From an uncultured Alphaproteobacteria bacterium (GTDB taxonomy: Bacteria > Pseudomonadota > Alphaproteobacteria > Micropepsales > Micropepsaceae), in the NCBI GenBank assembly GCA_902826695.1, contig CADEFU010000001.1:398134-462133 (forward strand): a stretch of DNA of 64,000 nucleotides, given 5' to 3'. This document shows positions 36,175 through 44,771 of the stretch, one piece after another (the first letter of the stretch is position 1; each line of letters begins with the position of its first letter). The notes beneath the pieces are model-generated. The model was not told where the DNA came from, made no database searches, and saw only the letters and a list, made by a program, of their open reading frames with translations. Made by a program: the position numbers and the translations under genes.

Positions 36175-36177
36175 CGG

Positions 36178-36453
36178 CTATCCGCGGGTGCGGGCCAGCG
36201 TGGCGACGAGTTCGGTGACCTTGTCGCGCTGAGCGCGTTTGTCGCCGGAGCGGATCGCGTGTTCCACGCAGTGGGCGATGTGGTCTTTCAGGATTTCGCC
36301 TTCGACTTTTTTGAGCGCGGCGATCACGGCCTGTACCTGATTGACCACGTCAATGCAGTAGCGGTCCTCTTCGACCATCTTTGCGAGGCCGCGGACCTGA
36401 CCCTCGATGCGGCTCAGGCGCGACAAACAGGACTTTTTCGTATCGCTTTGCAT
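36178..36453 (-). CDS. csoR: CsoR/FrmR-family metal-sensing repressor
   Basis: This 91-residue all-helical repressor has Cys in YCIDVVNQVQAV and His/Cys in DHIAHCVEHAI. These give the Cys-His-Cys copper(I) site of CsoR; FrmR-type formaldehyde sensors also keep the first Cys. The N-terminal RLSRIEGQVRGLAKMVEEDRYC is the family signature. It is transcribed divergently from the copper-type ATPase gene across a 58-bp gap carrying a perfect palindrome. Metal binding should release the operator. Copper rather than nickel/cobalt specificity is inferred from the ligands and the partner ATPase. Confidence 0.9.
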   Translation of the reverse strand: MQSDTKKSCLSRLSRIEGQVRGLAKMVEEDRYCIDVVNQVQAVIAALKKVEGEILKDHIAHCVEHAIRSGDKRAQRDKVTELVATLARTRG

Positions 36454-36460
36454 GGTTGAT

Positions 36461-36481
36461 ATATACCCCTAGGGGGTATAT
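36461..36481. promoter_or_regulatory. CsoR-type operator palindrome
   Basis: Perfect 9-bp half sites ATATACCCC and GGGGTATAT are separated by 3 bases (TAG). The C/G-tract flanked by AT-rich ends is the known CsoR operator shape. It lies 8 bases from the csoR start and about 30 bases before the ATPase start, so one site can control both transcripts. Confidence 0.85.
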
Positions 36482-36511
36482 TTGGTCAAGGCAAAGGATT
36501 CCGGTGCTTCT

Positions 36512-38869
36512 ATGACCATGTCGAACGACCAAACGAACGCGCAGGCGTGCTGCCACGGCGATCACGAAGGGCCTTCGAAGGTCAAAGATCCTGTATGCGG
36601 GATGATGGTCGATCCGGCGACCGCGAAGCACCAGGCGGAACATGCGGGCGAGCGCTACTTTTTCTGCAATCCGCGGTGTCGCGAGAAGTTTGTTGCAGCT
36701 CCGGACATCTATCTAGACCCGAAGGCGGCGGCGCCTAAGGCGCCTGTGAAGCCCGGTGCGGTCTATACGTGTCCGATGCATCCGGAGGTGCAGCAGATCG
36801 GCCCTGGCAGCTGTCCAAAGTGTGGAATGGCGCTTGAACCGGAAGACGCGCTCGCGGCAGCCGATGCGCCCAACCCCGAGCTCGCCGACATGACGCGACG
36901 CTTTTGGGTCGGTCTAGCGCTGTCGGTTCCCGTGGTCGTGCTTGAGATGGGGGGGCATTTTGCAAATCTCCACGCGCTGGTGAGCCCCCAGACCAGCAAT
37001 TGGATACAGCTTCTTCTCGCAACGCCGGTGGTGCTGTGGTGCGGATGGCCGTTCTTCGAGCGCGGATGGCACTCCGTGCTGAGCGGTCATCTGAACATGT
37101 TCACGTTGATTGCGACGGGAACCGGCGTGGCGTGGCTGTACAGCATCGTGGCGACGCTGGTGCCAGGTGCGTTTCCGCCCGCGTTTCGCGGTATGGGTGG
37201 CGCCATCTCAGTTTACTTCGAGGCTGCGAGCGTGATCACCGTACTGGTGTTGTTGGGTCAGCTTCTCGAGTTGCGCGCGCGTGAGAGCACGGGCGGAGCT
37301 ATACGAGCGCTTCTCGATCTTGCGCCTAGGGTTGCACACCGCGTGCGCGCCGGCGCGGCGGACGAGGAGGTGGAACTGGCGCATGTTTTGAAAGGCGACC
37401 GGTTGCGGGTTCGTCCGGGGGAGAGCGTGCCTGTCGACGGTGTTGTCGTCGAGGGGCACAGCAACGTCGATGAGTCGATGATTACGGGTGAGTCTGTTCC
37501 GGTCGCCAAGGCGTCGGGCGAGCGCGTGATTGGCGGAACGATGAACCAGACGGGCGCCTTCGTGATGGAGGCGCAGAAGGTGGGCGCGGAAACGCTGCTT
37601 GCGCAGATCGTGGCGATGGTGGCGAAGGCGCAGCGTAGCCGTGCGCCGATCCAGCGGCTGGCGGATCGGGTGGCCGGGTGGTTCGTGCCGGCTGTCATTG
37701 CCGTTGCCGTTGCGGCGTTTGTGGGGTGGAGCGTGTGGGGTCCGGAGCCGCGGTTCAGCTATGGGCTGATTGCGGCGGTGGCAGTGTTGATCATCGCGTG
37801 TCCATGTGCGCTGGGTCTGGCGACCCCGATGTCCATCATGGTTGGCGTGGGGCGAGGGGCTCAGGCCGGCGTGCTGATCAAGGATGCGGAGGCGTTGGAG
37901 CGGCTTGAGACGATCGACACGCTTGTCGTGGACAAGACGGGGACGCTGACCGAGGGCAAACCGAAAGTGGTGGCAGTTGAGACCTTCGGTGACTTTTCAG
38001 GCGCAGTTCTGCTGCGTCTCGCTGCGGCGCTTGAGCATTCGAGCGAGCATCCGTTGGGGGCTGCGATCGTCCGGGCGAGCCTTGAATCCGGTGAGGCTCT
38101 GCCTTCCGTGGATGCGTTTCGGAGCATCACTGGCAAAGGCGTGACCGGGCGCGTTGAGGGGCGTCAGGTTACGATCGGTAATGAGGCGCTACTCGCGGAC
38201 CTGCAGGTGCCGGTTGGAGAGCTTGGGGCCGCTGCACAGCGTTGGCGCAAGGATGGGGCGACGGCGATGTATGTAGCGGTCGATGGTGTTGCGGCAGGTG
38301 TGATTGCTGTTGCCGATCCCGTGAAGGCGACGACGCCCGAGGCGATCGCCCAACTGCAGCGCGAGGGCGTGCGCGTGGTGATGTTGACGGGCGACAACAA
38401 AGTCACGGCGGAAGCAGTGGCGCGGCGGCTTGGGATATCCGAGGTGTTCGCCGAGGTTTTGCCGGAGCGCAAAGGTGCGCTGGTGCAACAGCTGCAACGC
38501 GATGGGCGCAAGGTTGCGATGGCGGGCGACGGTGTGAACGATGCGCCTGCGCTCGCTGCCGCCGATGTCGGAATAGCGATGGGGACGGGTACGGCGGTTG
38601 CGATGGAGGCGGCGGGTGTGACCCTGGTAAAGGGCGACTTGTCAGCGATTGCGCGGGCGCGGGCGTTGTCGCGCGCCGTGATGCGCAATGTCCGGCAGAA
38701 CTTGTTCTTTGCGTTCGCTTACAATGCGCTCGGCGTGCCGATTGCGGCGGGTGTGCTTTATCCGGCGTTTGGGGTGCTGCTTAGCCCGGTCATTGCGGCG
38801 GCAGCGATGTCGCTGAGCTCGGTGAGCGTAATCGGCAATGCGCTCAGGCTGAAGGTGGTGCGGATCTAG
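36512..38869 (+). CDS. Copper-type P1B ATPase with N-terminal YHS and metal-binding domains
   Basis: This protein of about 785 residues starts with a Cys/His-rich tail (ACCHGDHEG). A YHS domain follows ([10 protein letters not shown] to [11 protein letters not shown], about 22-65) and then a heavy-metal-binding domain (YTCPMHPEV to [10 protein letters not shown], about 81-107). The ATPase has the transport motif IACPCALG, actuator MITGESVP, phosphorylation [17 protein letters not shown], and hinge [14 protein letters not shown] in helix 6 indicates Cu+/Ag+ export; the YHS plus YTCPMHP architecture is seen in SilP/CopA-like pumps rather than HMA-domain CopA. ATG 36512 or 36518 is preferred, because the further upstream TTG overlaps the operator. 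Confidence 0.93.
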   Translation: MTMSNDQTNAQACCHGDHEGPSKVKDPVCGMMVDPATAKHQAEHAGERYFFCNPRCREKFVAAPDIYLDPKAAAPKAPVKPGAVYTCPMHPEVQQIGPGSCPKCGMALEPEDALAAADAPNPELADMTRRFWVGLALSVPVVVLEMGGHFANLHALVSPQTSNWIQLLLATPVVLWCGWPFFERGWHSVLSGHLNMFTLIATGTGVAWLYSIVATLVPGAFPPAFRGMGGAISVYFEAASVITVLVLLGQLLELRARESTGGAIRALLDLAPRVAHRVRAGAADEEVELAHVLKGDRLRVRPGESVPVDGVVVEGHSNVDESMITGESVPVAKASGERVIGGTMNQTGAFVMEAQKVGAETLLAQIVAMVAKAQRSRAPIQRLADRVAGWFVPAVIAVAVAAFVGWSVWGPEPRFSYGLIAAVAVLIIACPCALGLATPMSIMVGVGRGAQAGVLIKDAEALERLETIDTLVVDKTGTLTEGKPKVVAVETFGDFSGAVLLRLAAALEHSSEHPLGAAIVRASLESGEALPSVDAFRSITGKGVTGRVEGRQVTIGNEALLADLQVPVGELGAAAQRWRKDGATAMYVAVDGVAAGVIAVADPVKATTPEAIAQLQREGVRVVMLTGDNKVTAEAVARRLGISEVFAEVLPERKGALVQQLQRDGRKVAMAGDGVNDAPALAAADVGIAMGTGTAVAMEAAGVTLVKGDLSAIARARALSRAVMRNVRQNLFFAFAYNALGVPIAAGVLYPAFGVLLSPVIAAAAMSLSSVSVIGNALRLKVVRI

Positions 38870-39321
38870 CCGCCGTGTCTGGCGTAGGCTAGGCGGGCGC
38901 CGTCTCGCCCGAACTGCCAGACGGTGTAGCGTTCTTTAGGCGCGCCTTCGACTTCCATGCCCGGCGAGTTCACAGGCATGGCGGGAACCGCGATGCCTAG
39001 CGCCTTTGGCTTTTCTTTGATCAGGCGTTTGATGTCGGCGGCGGGGACGTGGCCTTCAATGGCGTAACCGGCGATCACGCCGGTGTGGCAGGACGTTAGG
39101 TCGTCAGGGACGCCGAGCTTTGCCTTGATCGCTGCCATGTCGGCGCTTTCGTCAACCGTGGCTGTGAAGCCCTCTGCGGTGAGGTGCTCGACCCAGGCTG
39201 TGCAGCAGCCGCAGCTAGGGTCTTTGTAAACTTTGATTGCGAGTGCGGGCTTGCTTGCGTGCGCGGACGACGTTGCGAGGAGCGCTGCTCCGGCTAGAAG
39301 AACATGGCGGCGGTCGATCAT
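38866..39321 (-). CDS. DUF411-family periplasmic metal-binding protein
   Basis: This 151-residue protein has a signal peptide that contains a twin-arginine-like start ([20 protein letters not shown]). The DUF411 core carries [15 protein letters not shown] (CxCC metal site), [18 protein letters not shown] and a terminal PGME segment. DUF411 genes accompany copper and silver resistance operons, and the protein is thought to bind copper in the periplasm. The start ATG 39321 excludes 25 upstream residues that overlap the RND gene tail. Its stop overlaps the ATPase stop on the other strand, and it is downstream of the RND pump gene in the same direction. Confidence 0.88.
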   Translation of the reverse strand: MIDRRHVLLAGAALLATSSAHASKPALAIKVYKDPSCGCCTAWVEHLTAEGFTATVDESADMAAIKAKLGVPDDLTSCHTGVIAGYAIEGHVPAADIKRLIKEKPKALGIAVPAMPVNSPGMEVEGAPKERYTVWQFGRDGARLAYARHGG

Positions 39322-39325
39322 GGTG

Positions 39326-42300
39326 TCACTCCGCTGGGGCGGGCCTTGCGGCCTCGCCCATGCCCATTTTCCCCCATTGCTTGCGGTCTTTGGCAAAGTA
39401 GCGTTGCTCGATCGCGAGCATCGCTGGCGTTACAAAGAGCGTGAGCAAGGTCGAGAACGCCAGGCCATACACGATGGCTGTCGCGAGCGGGACCCACCAG
39501 TCGGCGCTGGGGCCGCCGAAGTGAACCTGGCGCTCGAAGAAGTCCACGTCGAACTTATACATCAACGGCAGGAGACCGAAGATAGCAGTCCACGTGGTGA
39601 GGAGCACGGGGCGCATGCGCTGCACGCCTGTGCGGATGATGGCGTCCATCGGCTTAAAGCCTTGGTCGAGCAGGTGATGAAACGTGTCTATCAGCACGAT
39701 GTTGTGGTTCACCATGACGCCGATCAAAGCCACAATCCCGGTGCCGGACATAATGACCGAGAAGAGCTGCCCTTCGACCAAGGTGCCCAGGAGCGCGCCG
39801 AAGATCGAGAAGATCACCGCCGACAATATCACTAGCGCGTGCCAGAAGTTGTTGAACTGGATAATCAGGATCGCGCCAATTGCCAGAAGCGCAATCGCGA
39901 AGGCGACGAGCAGGAACTGAGCTGACTTGTTCTGCTGCTCGTCGGCACCACGGAACTTGATGCGCACTTGACGGTCGAAGCCTTCAGCAGCGATCCACTT
40001 GCGGACCTCGCTGATGCGATCGGCGATGTTGTAACCTTTTTCGGTCTGGACGCCGGCACGCACCGTCCAGACGCGGAGGCTGTCCACGCGCTGGAGCCGG
40101 TTGACCTGTTGCTGAGGCTTGCGTTGGACGAAGTTCGTGATCGGAACGGCGCCTTGGCGCGTGTTCAAGCGGATTTCGTCGAGCGCGCTGATCCCGCGCT
40201 CTTCGATCGGGTAGCGGACGCGGATATCGATTTCGTCTTCTGCGTCGTCGGGGCGGTATTCGCCGACCTTGATACCGTTGGTGACGAGCTGGACTGCCGC
40301 GCCGATCGTCGTAACGTCGGCGCCGAAACGTCCTGCTTGCTCGCGGTCGATGCTGAGCGCCCACTCGATGCCGGGCAGCGCGCGCGAGTCTTCGATGTCG
40401 CGCAAGCCGGGCATCTTGTCGAGGTGTTTGCGGATGCGATCGGTGATGCTGTCGAGCAGCGGGTAGTTTTCGGAACCGATCTCGACCTGAATCGCCTTGC
40501 CGGTTGGCGGACCACCTTGGGCCTCCGAGAGCTCGAGGAGAACGCCCGGGATCGTGCCGACACGTTTGCGAACTGCGTCCCAGATGGGTTTCGATGGGCC
40601 ACGCTCAGCGTAGGGCTTTAGCTCCATGGACAGGCGGCCGATCGTATCCACCGGAACCGAGCCGCCAAAGAAGTTGCTGCCGCCGCCCCCGCCGGAGACG
40701 GCGTAGACGCCGTGCAGGCCGGGCGTGCCGAGGACGCGCCGCTCGGCTTCAATCAGAAGATCGCGCTTCTCGTCGGCGGAAAGGTTGCCGCGCGCGCGAA
40801 CGAACAGGTTTGCTTGGAACGCGTCGGTTTCGACAAAGAACTCGACGCCCTTGCTATAGTTGATCAAGCCCAGAGTGATCGCGACAAGCGTCGCCGCGAC
40901 GAGGGCTAAGACAAGGAATGGCCGTTGGACGGCATGCGTCACGAGGCGCGCATAAGCGCCGACCCAGCCTTTGATGGCATAGATGTCGCCAGATTCCGAC
41001 AAATGAATCGCTTGTTCGGCGTCGGGGTGCACTTTGTCCGGCTTACCGATGAGCACGCCGATCGCGGGCACGAAGATAAGCGACACCACCATCGAGGCCG
41101 TCATGATGAAGATCATCGTGAGCGGCAAGTAGGACATGAACTTTCCGGTGACGTCGGGCCAGAAGAGCATCGGCGCGAAGGCGGCAAGCGTCGTTGCCGT
41201 GGACGACACGACAGGCCAGAACATGCGCCGAGCGGCTTGTGTAAACGCTTCGCGCTTTGAGAATCCCTCGATCATTTTTCGATCGGCGAATTCGACAACG
41301 ATGATAGCGTTGTCGACGAGCAGACCGACGGTGATGACCATGCCCATCATGATCATCATGTTGATCGTGTAGCCGCCGAACCAGAGGCACATGAGGCCGA
41401 TCAGGAATGATGCGGGGATAGAGAAGCCGACGATCATGCCGGAGCGCAAGCCAAGGGCGGCCACGACGACGACCATGACGAGCGCGATCGCGAGCAGTAC
41501 TGCGTTCGTGAGGTGCGTGAGTTGCGAGGCGATCCAGCTAGAGGAGTCGAACGAGTAATCGAGCTTCACGCCGTTGGGGATTTGGCTGCGCGCTTTGTCG
41601 ACGACGGCCTTTACGCCCTTGATCGTGTCGATGATGTTTTCGCCAGCGCGTTTTTTGACTTCGACGGCGATGGCGGGGCTGCCGTTGAAGCGAAGGTAAC
41701 GGTCGCGGTCGAGGAAGGTGCGGCGGACATCGGCGATGTCTTGGAGCGTGACGACGCTGTCGCCGCTGACCTTGATCGGCAGGCTAAGCACGTCTTGCGG
41801 GCGCTCGACGAGGCCCGGCACTTTTACGGCAAAGCGGCCGCGGCCGGTGTCGACGTTGCCGGCCGGAATAAGCTGGTTGTTGGAGGCCACGACGCGGAAC
41901 AGATCGCCGCTCGACACGCCGAAGCTCTGCAAGCGTGCCTGATCCACCACGATTTCGAGGACTTCTTCGCGTTGGCCGGAAAGGTCAACCGAAAGAACGC
42001 CGGGTACGCTTTCAAGTTCTCGTTCCAGGCGTTGGGCGGTGCGCAACAGCGCGCGCTCCGGCACAGCGCCCGAGAGTACGATCGATATCACCGGGTCGTC
42101 AGCGATATTGATTTCGACAAGTTGAGGTTCTTCTGCCTCTTGCGGCAAGTCGGGGCGCGCGAGGTCTACCTTCTCTTGGACCTTTTGGCGGACGAGGTTC
42201 TTGTTGAAGTTGACGTCGAACTCCAGCGTGATGCCGCCATAGCCCTGCGAGGCCGTAGAGGTCATTTGCTTCAGACCTTCGACGGTCTTGAGCTGCGTTT

Positions 42301-42505
42301 CGAGCGGGCGCACGATCAGGCGCTCGGAGTCTTCCGGCGAGATGCCGGGGTAGAAGACGAGCACGTTGAACACCGGAATTGGTATGTCCGGATCCGATTC
42401 CTTCGGGATGCTGAGATACGCGACGGTGCCCAGAACCATCACGGCGCCAAGGATGCTCAGCGTGAGGCGGAGCCGCTGTAAGAACCAGTCGACGATGTGC
42501 GTCAT
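39326..42505 (-). CDS. RND efflux pump inner-membrane protein (AcrB/HAE-like)
   Basis: This 1059-residue RND permease has 12 predicted helices, an N-terminal helix with LGTVAYLSIPKESDPDIPIPVFNV, periplasmic porter domains, and the proton-relay region MGMVITVGLLVDNAIIVVEF in helix 4. The second half repeats the layout, with GVMVNHNIVLIDTFHHLL. IPKESDPDI and the single Asp of VDNA separate it from the CusA heavy-metal group and from classical AcrB (which has Asp-Asp). Its substrate is unclear. It starts within the end of the adaptor gene (4-base ATGA overlap), so the two form one pump. Copper neighbours suggest, but do not prove, a metal-linked role. No TolC-type gene is nearby. Confidence 0.9.
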   Translation of the reverse strand: MTHIVDWFLQRLRLTLSILGAVMVLGTVAYLSIPKESDPDIPIPVFNVLVFYPGISPEDSERLIVRPLETQLKTVEGLKQMTSTASQGYGGITLEFDVNFNKNLVRQKVQEKVDLARPDLPQEAEEPQLVEINIADDPVISIVLSGAVPERALLRTAQRLERELESVPGVLSVDLSGQREEVLEIVVDQARLQSFGVSSGDLFRVVASNNQLIPAGNVDTGRGRFAVKVPGLVERPQDVLSLPIKVSGDSVVTLQDIADVRRTFLDRDRYLRFNGSPAIAVEVKKRAGENIIDTIKGVKAVVDKARSQIPNGVKLDYSFDSSSWIASQLTHLTNAVLLAIALVMVVVVAALGLRSGMIVGFSIPASFLIGLMCLWFGGYTINMMIMMGMVITVGLLVDNAIIVVEFADRKMIEGFSKREAFTQAARRMFWPVVSSTATTLAAFAPMLFWPDVTGKFMSYLPLTMIFIMTASMVVSLIFVPAIGVLIGKPDKVHPDAEQAIHLSESGDIYAIKGWVGAYARLVTHAVQRPFLVLALVAATLVAITLGLINYSKGVEFFVETDAFQANLFVRARGNLSADEKRDLLIEAERRVLGTPGLHGVYAVSGGGGGSNFFGGSVPVDTIGRLSMELKPYAERGPSKPIWDAVRKRVGTIPGVLLELSEAQGGPPTGKAIQVEIGSENYPLLDSITDRIRKHLDKMPGLRDIEDSRALPGIEWALSIDREQAGRFGADVTTIGAAVQLVTNGIKVGEYRPDDAEDEIDIRVRYPIEERGISALDEIRLNTRQGAVPITNFVQRKPQQQVNRLQRVDSLRVWTVRAGVQTEKGYNIADRISEVRKWIAAEGFDRQVRIKFRGADEQQNKSAQFLLVAFAIALLAIGAILIIQFNNFWHALVILSAVIFSIFGALLGTLVEGQLFSVIMSGTGIVALIGVMVNHNIVLIDTFHHLLDQGFKPMDAIIRTGVQRMRPVLLTTWTAIFGLLPLMYKFDVDFFERQVHFGGPSADWWVPLATAIVYGLAFSTLLTLFVTPAMLAIEQRYFAKDRKQWGKMGMGEAARPAPAE

Positions 42506-43677
42506 GACTGAGTCGCCTTGTCCTCTGGCGTCGCGTCCACTTCTTGGCCGTTGGTCACATACTCTTGGCCGACGGTGATCACGGTGACGTTTTTGGGCAA
42601 GCCGGTAACCCAGACACCTTCAGGGCTGTCGCCGATGACTTGCACCGTCACGAAGCGCACGCGCTTCTTATCGTCCAAGATGCGGATGCCCATGCCACCC
42701 TTGTCGTCGAGCGACAAAGTGGCCGGCGAAATGCGGTGCGCTTCGACCTTGCCGCCGTTGATGTGAATTTCGGCGGTTACGCCGTCGCGGACCGTGCCGG
42801 TGGGGTTGGGGATTTCAAGTTCTAGGCGGAAGGTGCGCGTGGCCTGGTCGGTGCTTTTGGCGACGAAGCGGACCTTGCCTTCGACGCGCTCGCCGGTCGT
42901 GAGCTTGGCCCAGCCGATGTCACCGATCTTAACCTGCGTGACGTCTTTCTCGGACACCTGGCCGACAACGAGGAATGGATCCAGGTCAATAACGGTCGCG
43001 CAAGGCTGGCCGGGCGCGAGATAGTCGCCGACGTCTACCATGCGGTCGTCTATGACGCCGTCGAACGGTGCCTTGATTTTGGTGTTGCCGAACTCTTGCT
43101 CCATGCGCTCGACTTGCGCCTTGGCGGCCTGGTATTGCGCAAGGTCGCCTGCAACCGAGGTTTCAGAGCGGAAGCCTTTTTCTTGCAACTTTTTTGAGGC
43201 TTCGAATTCAAGCTGGCGCTGCTTTTCCGTCGCGCGAGCTTCGGAAAGCATAGCGACGCGAGCGTCGACGTTCAGCTGGCAGATCGTGTCGCCTGCTTTG
43301 ACCGAGGCGCCTTTGTCGGCGCGAATTGCGGCAACGGTGCCTGCGGTCTCGGCACGAACTTGGACCTTACGCAGCGCTTGGGTTTGGCCGCGGACTATCA
43401 ATTCCTGCTCGCGCAATTCGGCCGTGATCGACTTCACGCGGACAGTCGGCTTGATAACGGGCTTGGCGTCAGCCTTGTCTTTCGCATCCGGTTTTGCTGA
43501 CGTGGCCGCCTCAGCGGCCAGTGGGCCTTTCCCCGGCTTCGCCGGGGTGCCGCCGCCGAAGATCTCGCCCGATGCCACCCAGATTACGAGCAGCAGGAAA
43601 ATGCCGCCCGCCACGGCATAAGAGCGGCGGATAGGTTTGTTACCTATGACAACGTTGCTGTCTTGGAACTTGATCAT
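42502..43677 (-). CDS. RND efflux periplasmic adaptor (membrane fusion protein)
   Basis: This 391-residue protein has an N-terminal membrane anchor (SYAVAGGIFLLLVIWVASG) and a Lys/Ala-rich linker. It then shows the classic adaptor order: a lipoyl half (VRAETAGTVAAIRADKGASVKAGDTICQL), a helical hairpin (RVAMLSEARATEKQRQLEFEASKKL), a second lipoyl half (IKAPFDGVIDDRMVDVGDYLAPGQ), a beta-barrel and a membrane-proximal domain. It links the RND permease to an outer-membrane channel. It is the first gene of the two-gene pump operon, read from the 476-bp intergenic region. Confidence 0.93.
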   Translation of the reverse strand: MIKFQDSNVVIGNKPIRRSYAVAGGIFLLLVIWVASGEIFGGGTPAKPGKGPLAAEAATSAKPDAKDKADAKPVIKPTVRVKSITAELREQELIVRGQTQALRKVQVRAETAGTVAAIRADKGASVKAGDTICQLNVDARVAMLSEARATEKQRQLEFEASKKLQEKGFRSETSVAGDLAQYQAAKAQVERMEQEFGNTKIKAPFDGVIDDRMVDVGDYLAPGQPCATVIDLDPFLVVGQVSEKDVTQVKIGDIGWAKLTTGERVEGKVRFVAKSTDQATRTFRLELEIPNPTGTVRDGVTAEIHINGGKVEAHRISPATLSLDDKGGMGIRILDDKKRVRFVTVQVIGDSPEGVWVTGLPKNVTVITVGQEYVTNGQEVDATPEDKATQS

Positions 43678-44153
43678 CTAACTCTCTTGCGAAACTCGGG
43701 CGCGGCGGACGGCAGGCAGCGCCTAATCATGGCGCACTCAAGTTGCTGAATTGTCGCGAAACGGCCAAAATTCCTCGCTTAGCGCCAGGATTCAGGCGGG
43801 CTGCGACCTCCAGCCACAAGTCGCCGAGACCAATCTCGCGGGCGGTTTAGCGGAAATGGGAGCTATTGGGCAATTTACAATAGCGTGATTGCGTCCGGCC
43901 TTTGGGGTGTCAGGTGGCAACCAATCGGATTACCCCGGTCGGCGAATCGTATGGCTAACACGAGAATCTAAATGCAGTTTTCAACTGCAAAATGAAACCG
44001 GCAAACTGTCGAAGTGAAGGGTAAGAATATCACACTCTTCGGGTAGCAATTGGCTGATCGCGCCTATAGCCTATTCCGTCAGTACCTCCGACCGGCGCTC
44101 CAAACCCGTCGGTTTCGCGAGGCTGGGTGACCTTTCCCCTGGGGGAGTTAAAA
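43678..44153. promoter_or_regulatory. 476-bp intergenic region between the RND pump and the FecR-autotransporter operon
   Basis: This region holds divergent promoters and no convincing gene. A perfect inverted repeat TGCAGTT-3-AACTGCA (43973-43989) in an AT-richer stretch could be a repressor site. A strong ribosome site (GGGGGAG at about 44142-44148) precedes the FecR-domain gene. The length is unusual for this compact window. Confidence 0.5.
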
Positions 44154-44759
44154 ATGCGAATCCTTGTGCGCGCCGCGTTTGCGGCAAGCATGCTTGCGTT
44201 GACGTGCAACGCGTATGCAGAACCGGTCGGCAAAGCGTCGGCGATGATCCCGCAAGCGTCGCAGCAGTCGCAAGGCAGCCGAAGCGATTTGCGTCTTCGC
44301 GACAACATCATTCGGAACGCTGAACTTGCGACTGCCGAACGCGGTGCGCTTGAGGTCACGTTTCTTGACGGCTCTAAGTTGACCATGGGGCAGAATTCGC
44401 GCCTGACCGTGGACGAGTATGTTTACTCCGGCAACACCAGCGCAAGTAAGCAAACGGTTCGCTACACGAAGGGCCTCTTCCGTTATGTGTCGGGCTCGAT
44501 CCCGAAAGACAACGTGAAGATCGAGACGCCGACCGTGACGATCGGCATTCGCGGCACAATCTTTCGTACGGCGCTGCTCGACGATGGGTCGGGGCTAACG
44601 TCGGTCGAGTATGGGCCGAACGGTGAAGAGTATGAGGTCGTTCTGACATCAAAGAAGACAGGCAAGACCATTGTCCTGCGCTCGGGCCAGAAGGTTGGCT
44701 TCGACGTCGACGGTGTCTTCGAAGGCATCGTTTCGGGTCAAGTTGAAGGCTGCCAGTAA
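44154..44759 (+). CDS. FecR-domain exported protein
   Basis: This 201-residue protein has a cleavable signal peptide (VRAAFAASMLALTCNAYA). The FecR domain core carries LRDNIIRNAELATAERGALEVTFLDGSKLTMGQNSRLTVDEYVY and TPTVTIGIRGTIF, shown here only in part from residues 50 to 155. Unlike the FecR anti-sigma proteins it has no N-terminal cytoplasmic domain or membrane helix and no sigma factor beside it, so it acts in the periplasm or at the surface. It starts after a strong GGGGGAG ribosome site and is separated by 12 bases from a giant autotransporter, probably its functional partner. Confidence 0.85.
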   Translation: MRILVRAAFAASMLALTCNAYAEPVGKASAMIPQASQQSQGSRSDLRLRDNIIRNAELATAERGALEVTFLDGSKLTMGQNSRLTVDEYVYSGNTSASKQTVRYTKGLFRYVSGSIPKDNVKIETPTVTIGIRGTIFRTALLDDGSGLTSVEYGPNGEEYEVVLTSKKTGKTIVLRSGQKVGFDVDGVFEGIVSGQVEGCQ

Positions 44760-44771
44760 GGGTTCGCTGAA

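Noticed and set aside
36482..36511. TTG 36482 as start of the P1B ATPase
   Set aside because: It directly abuts the CsoR operator and adds ten residues with no family resemblance; ATG 36512/36518 fits better.
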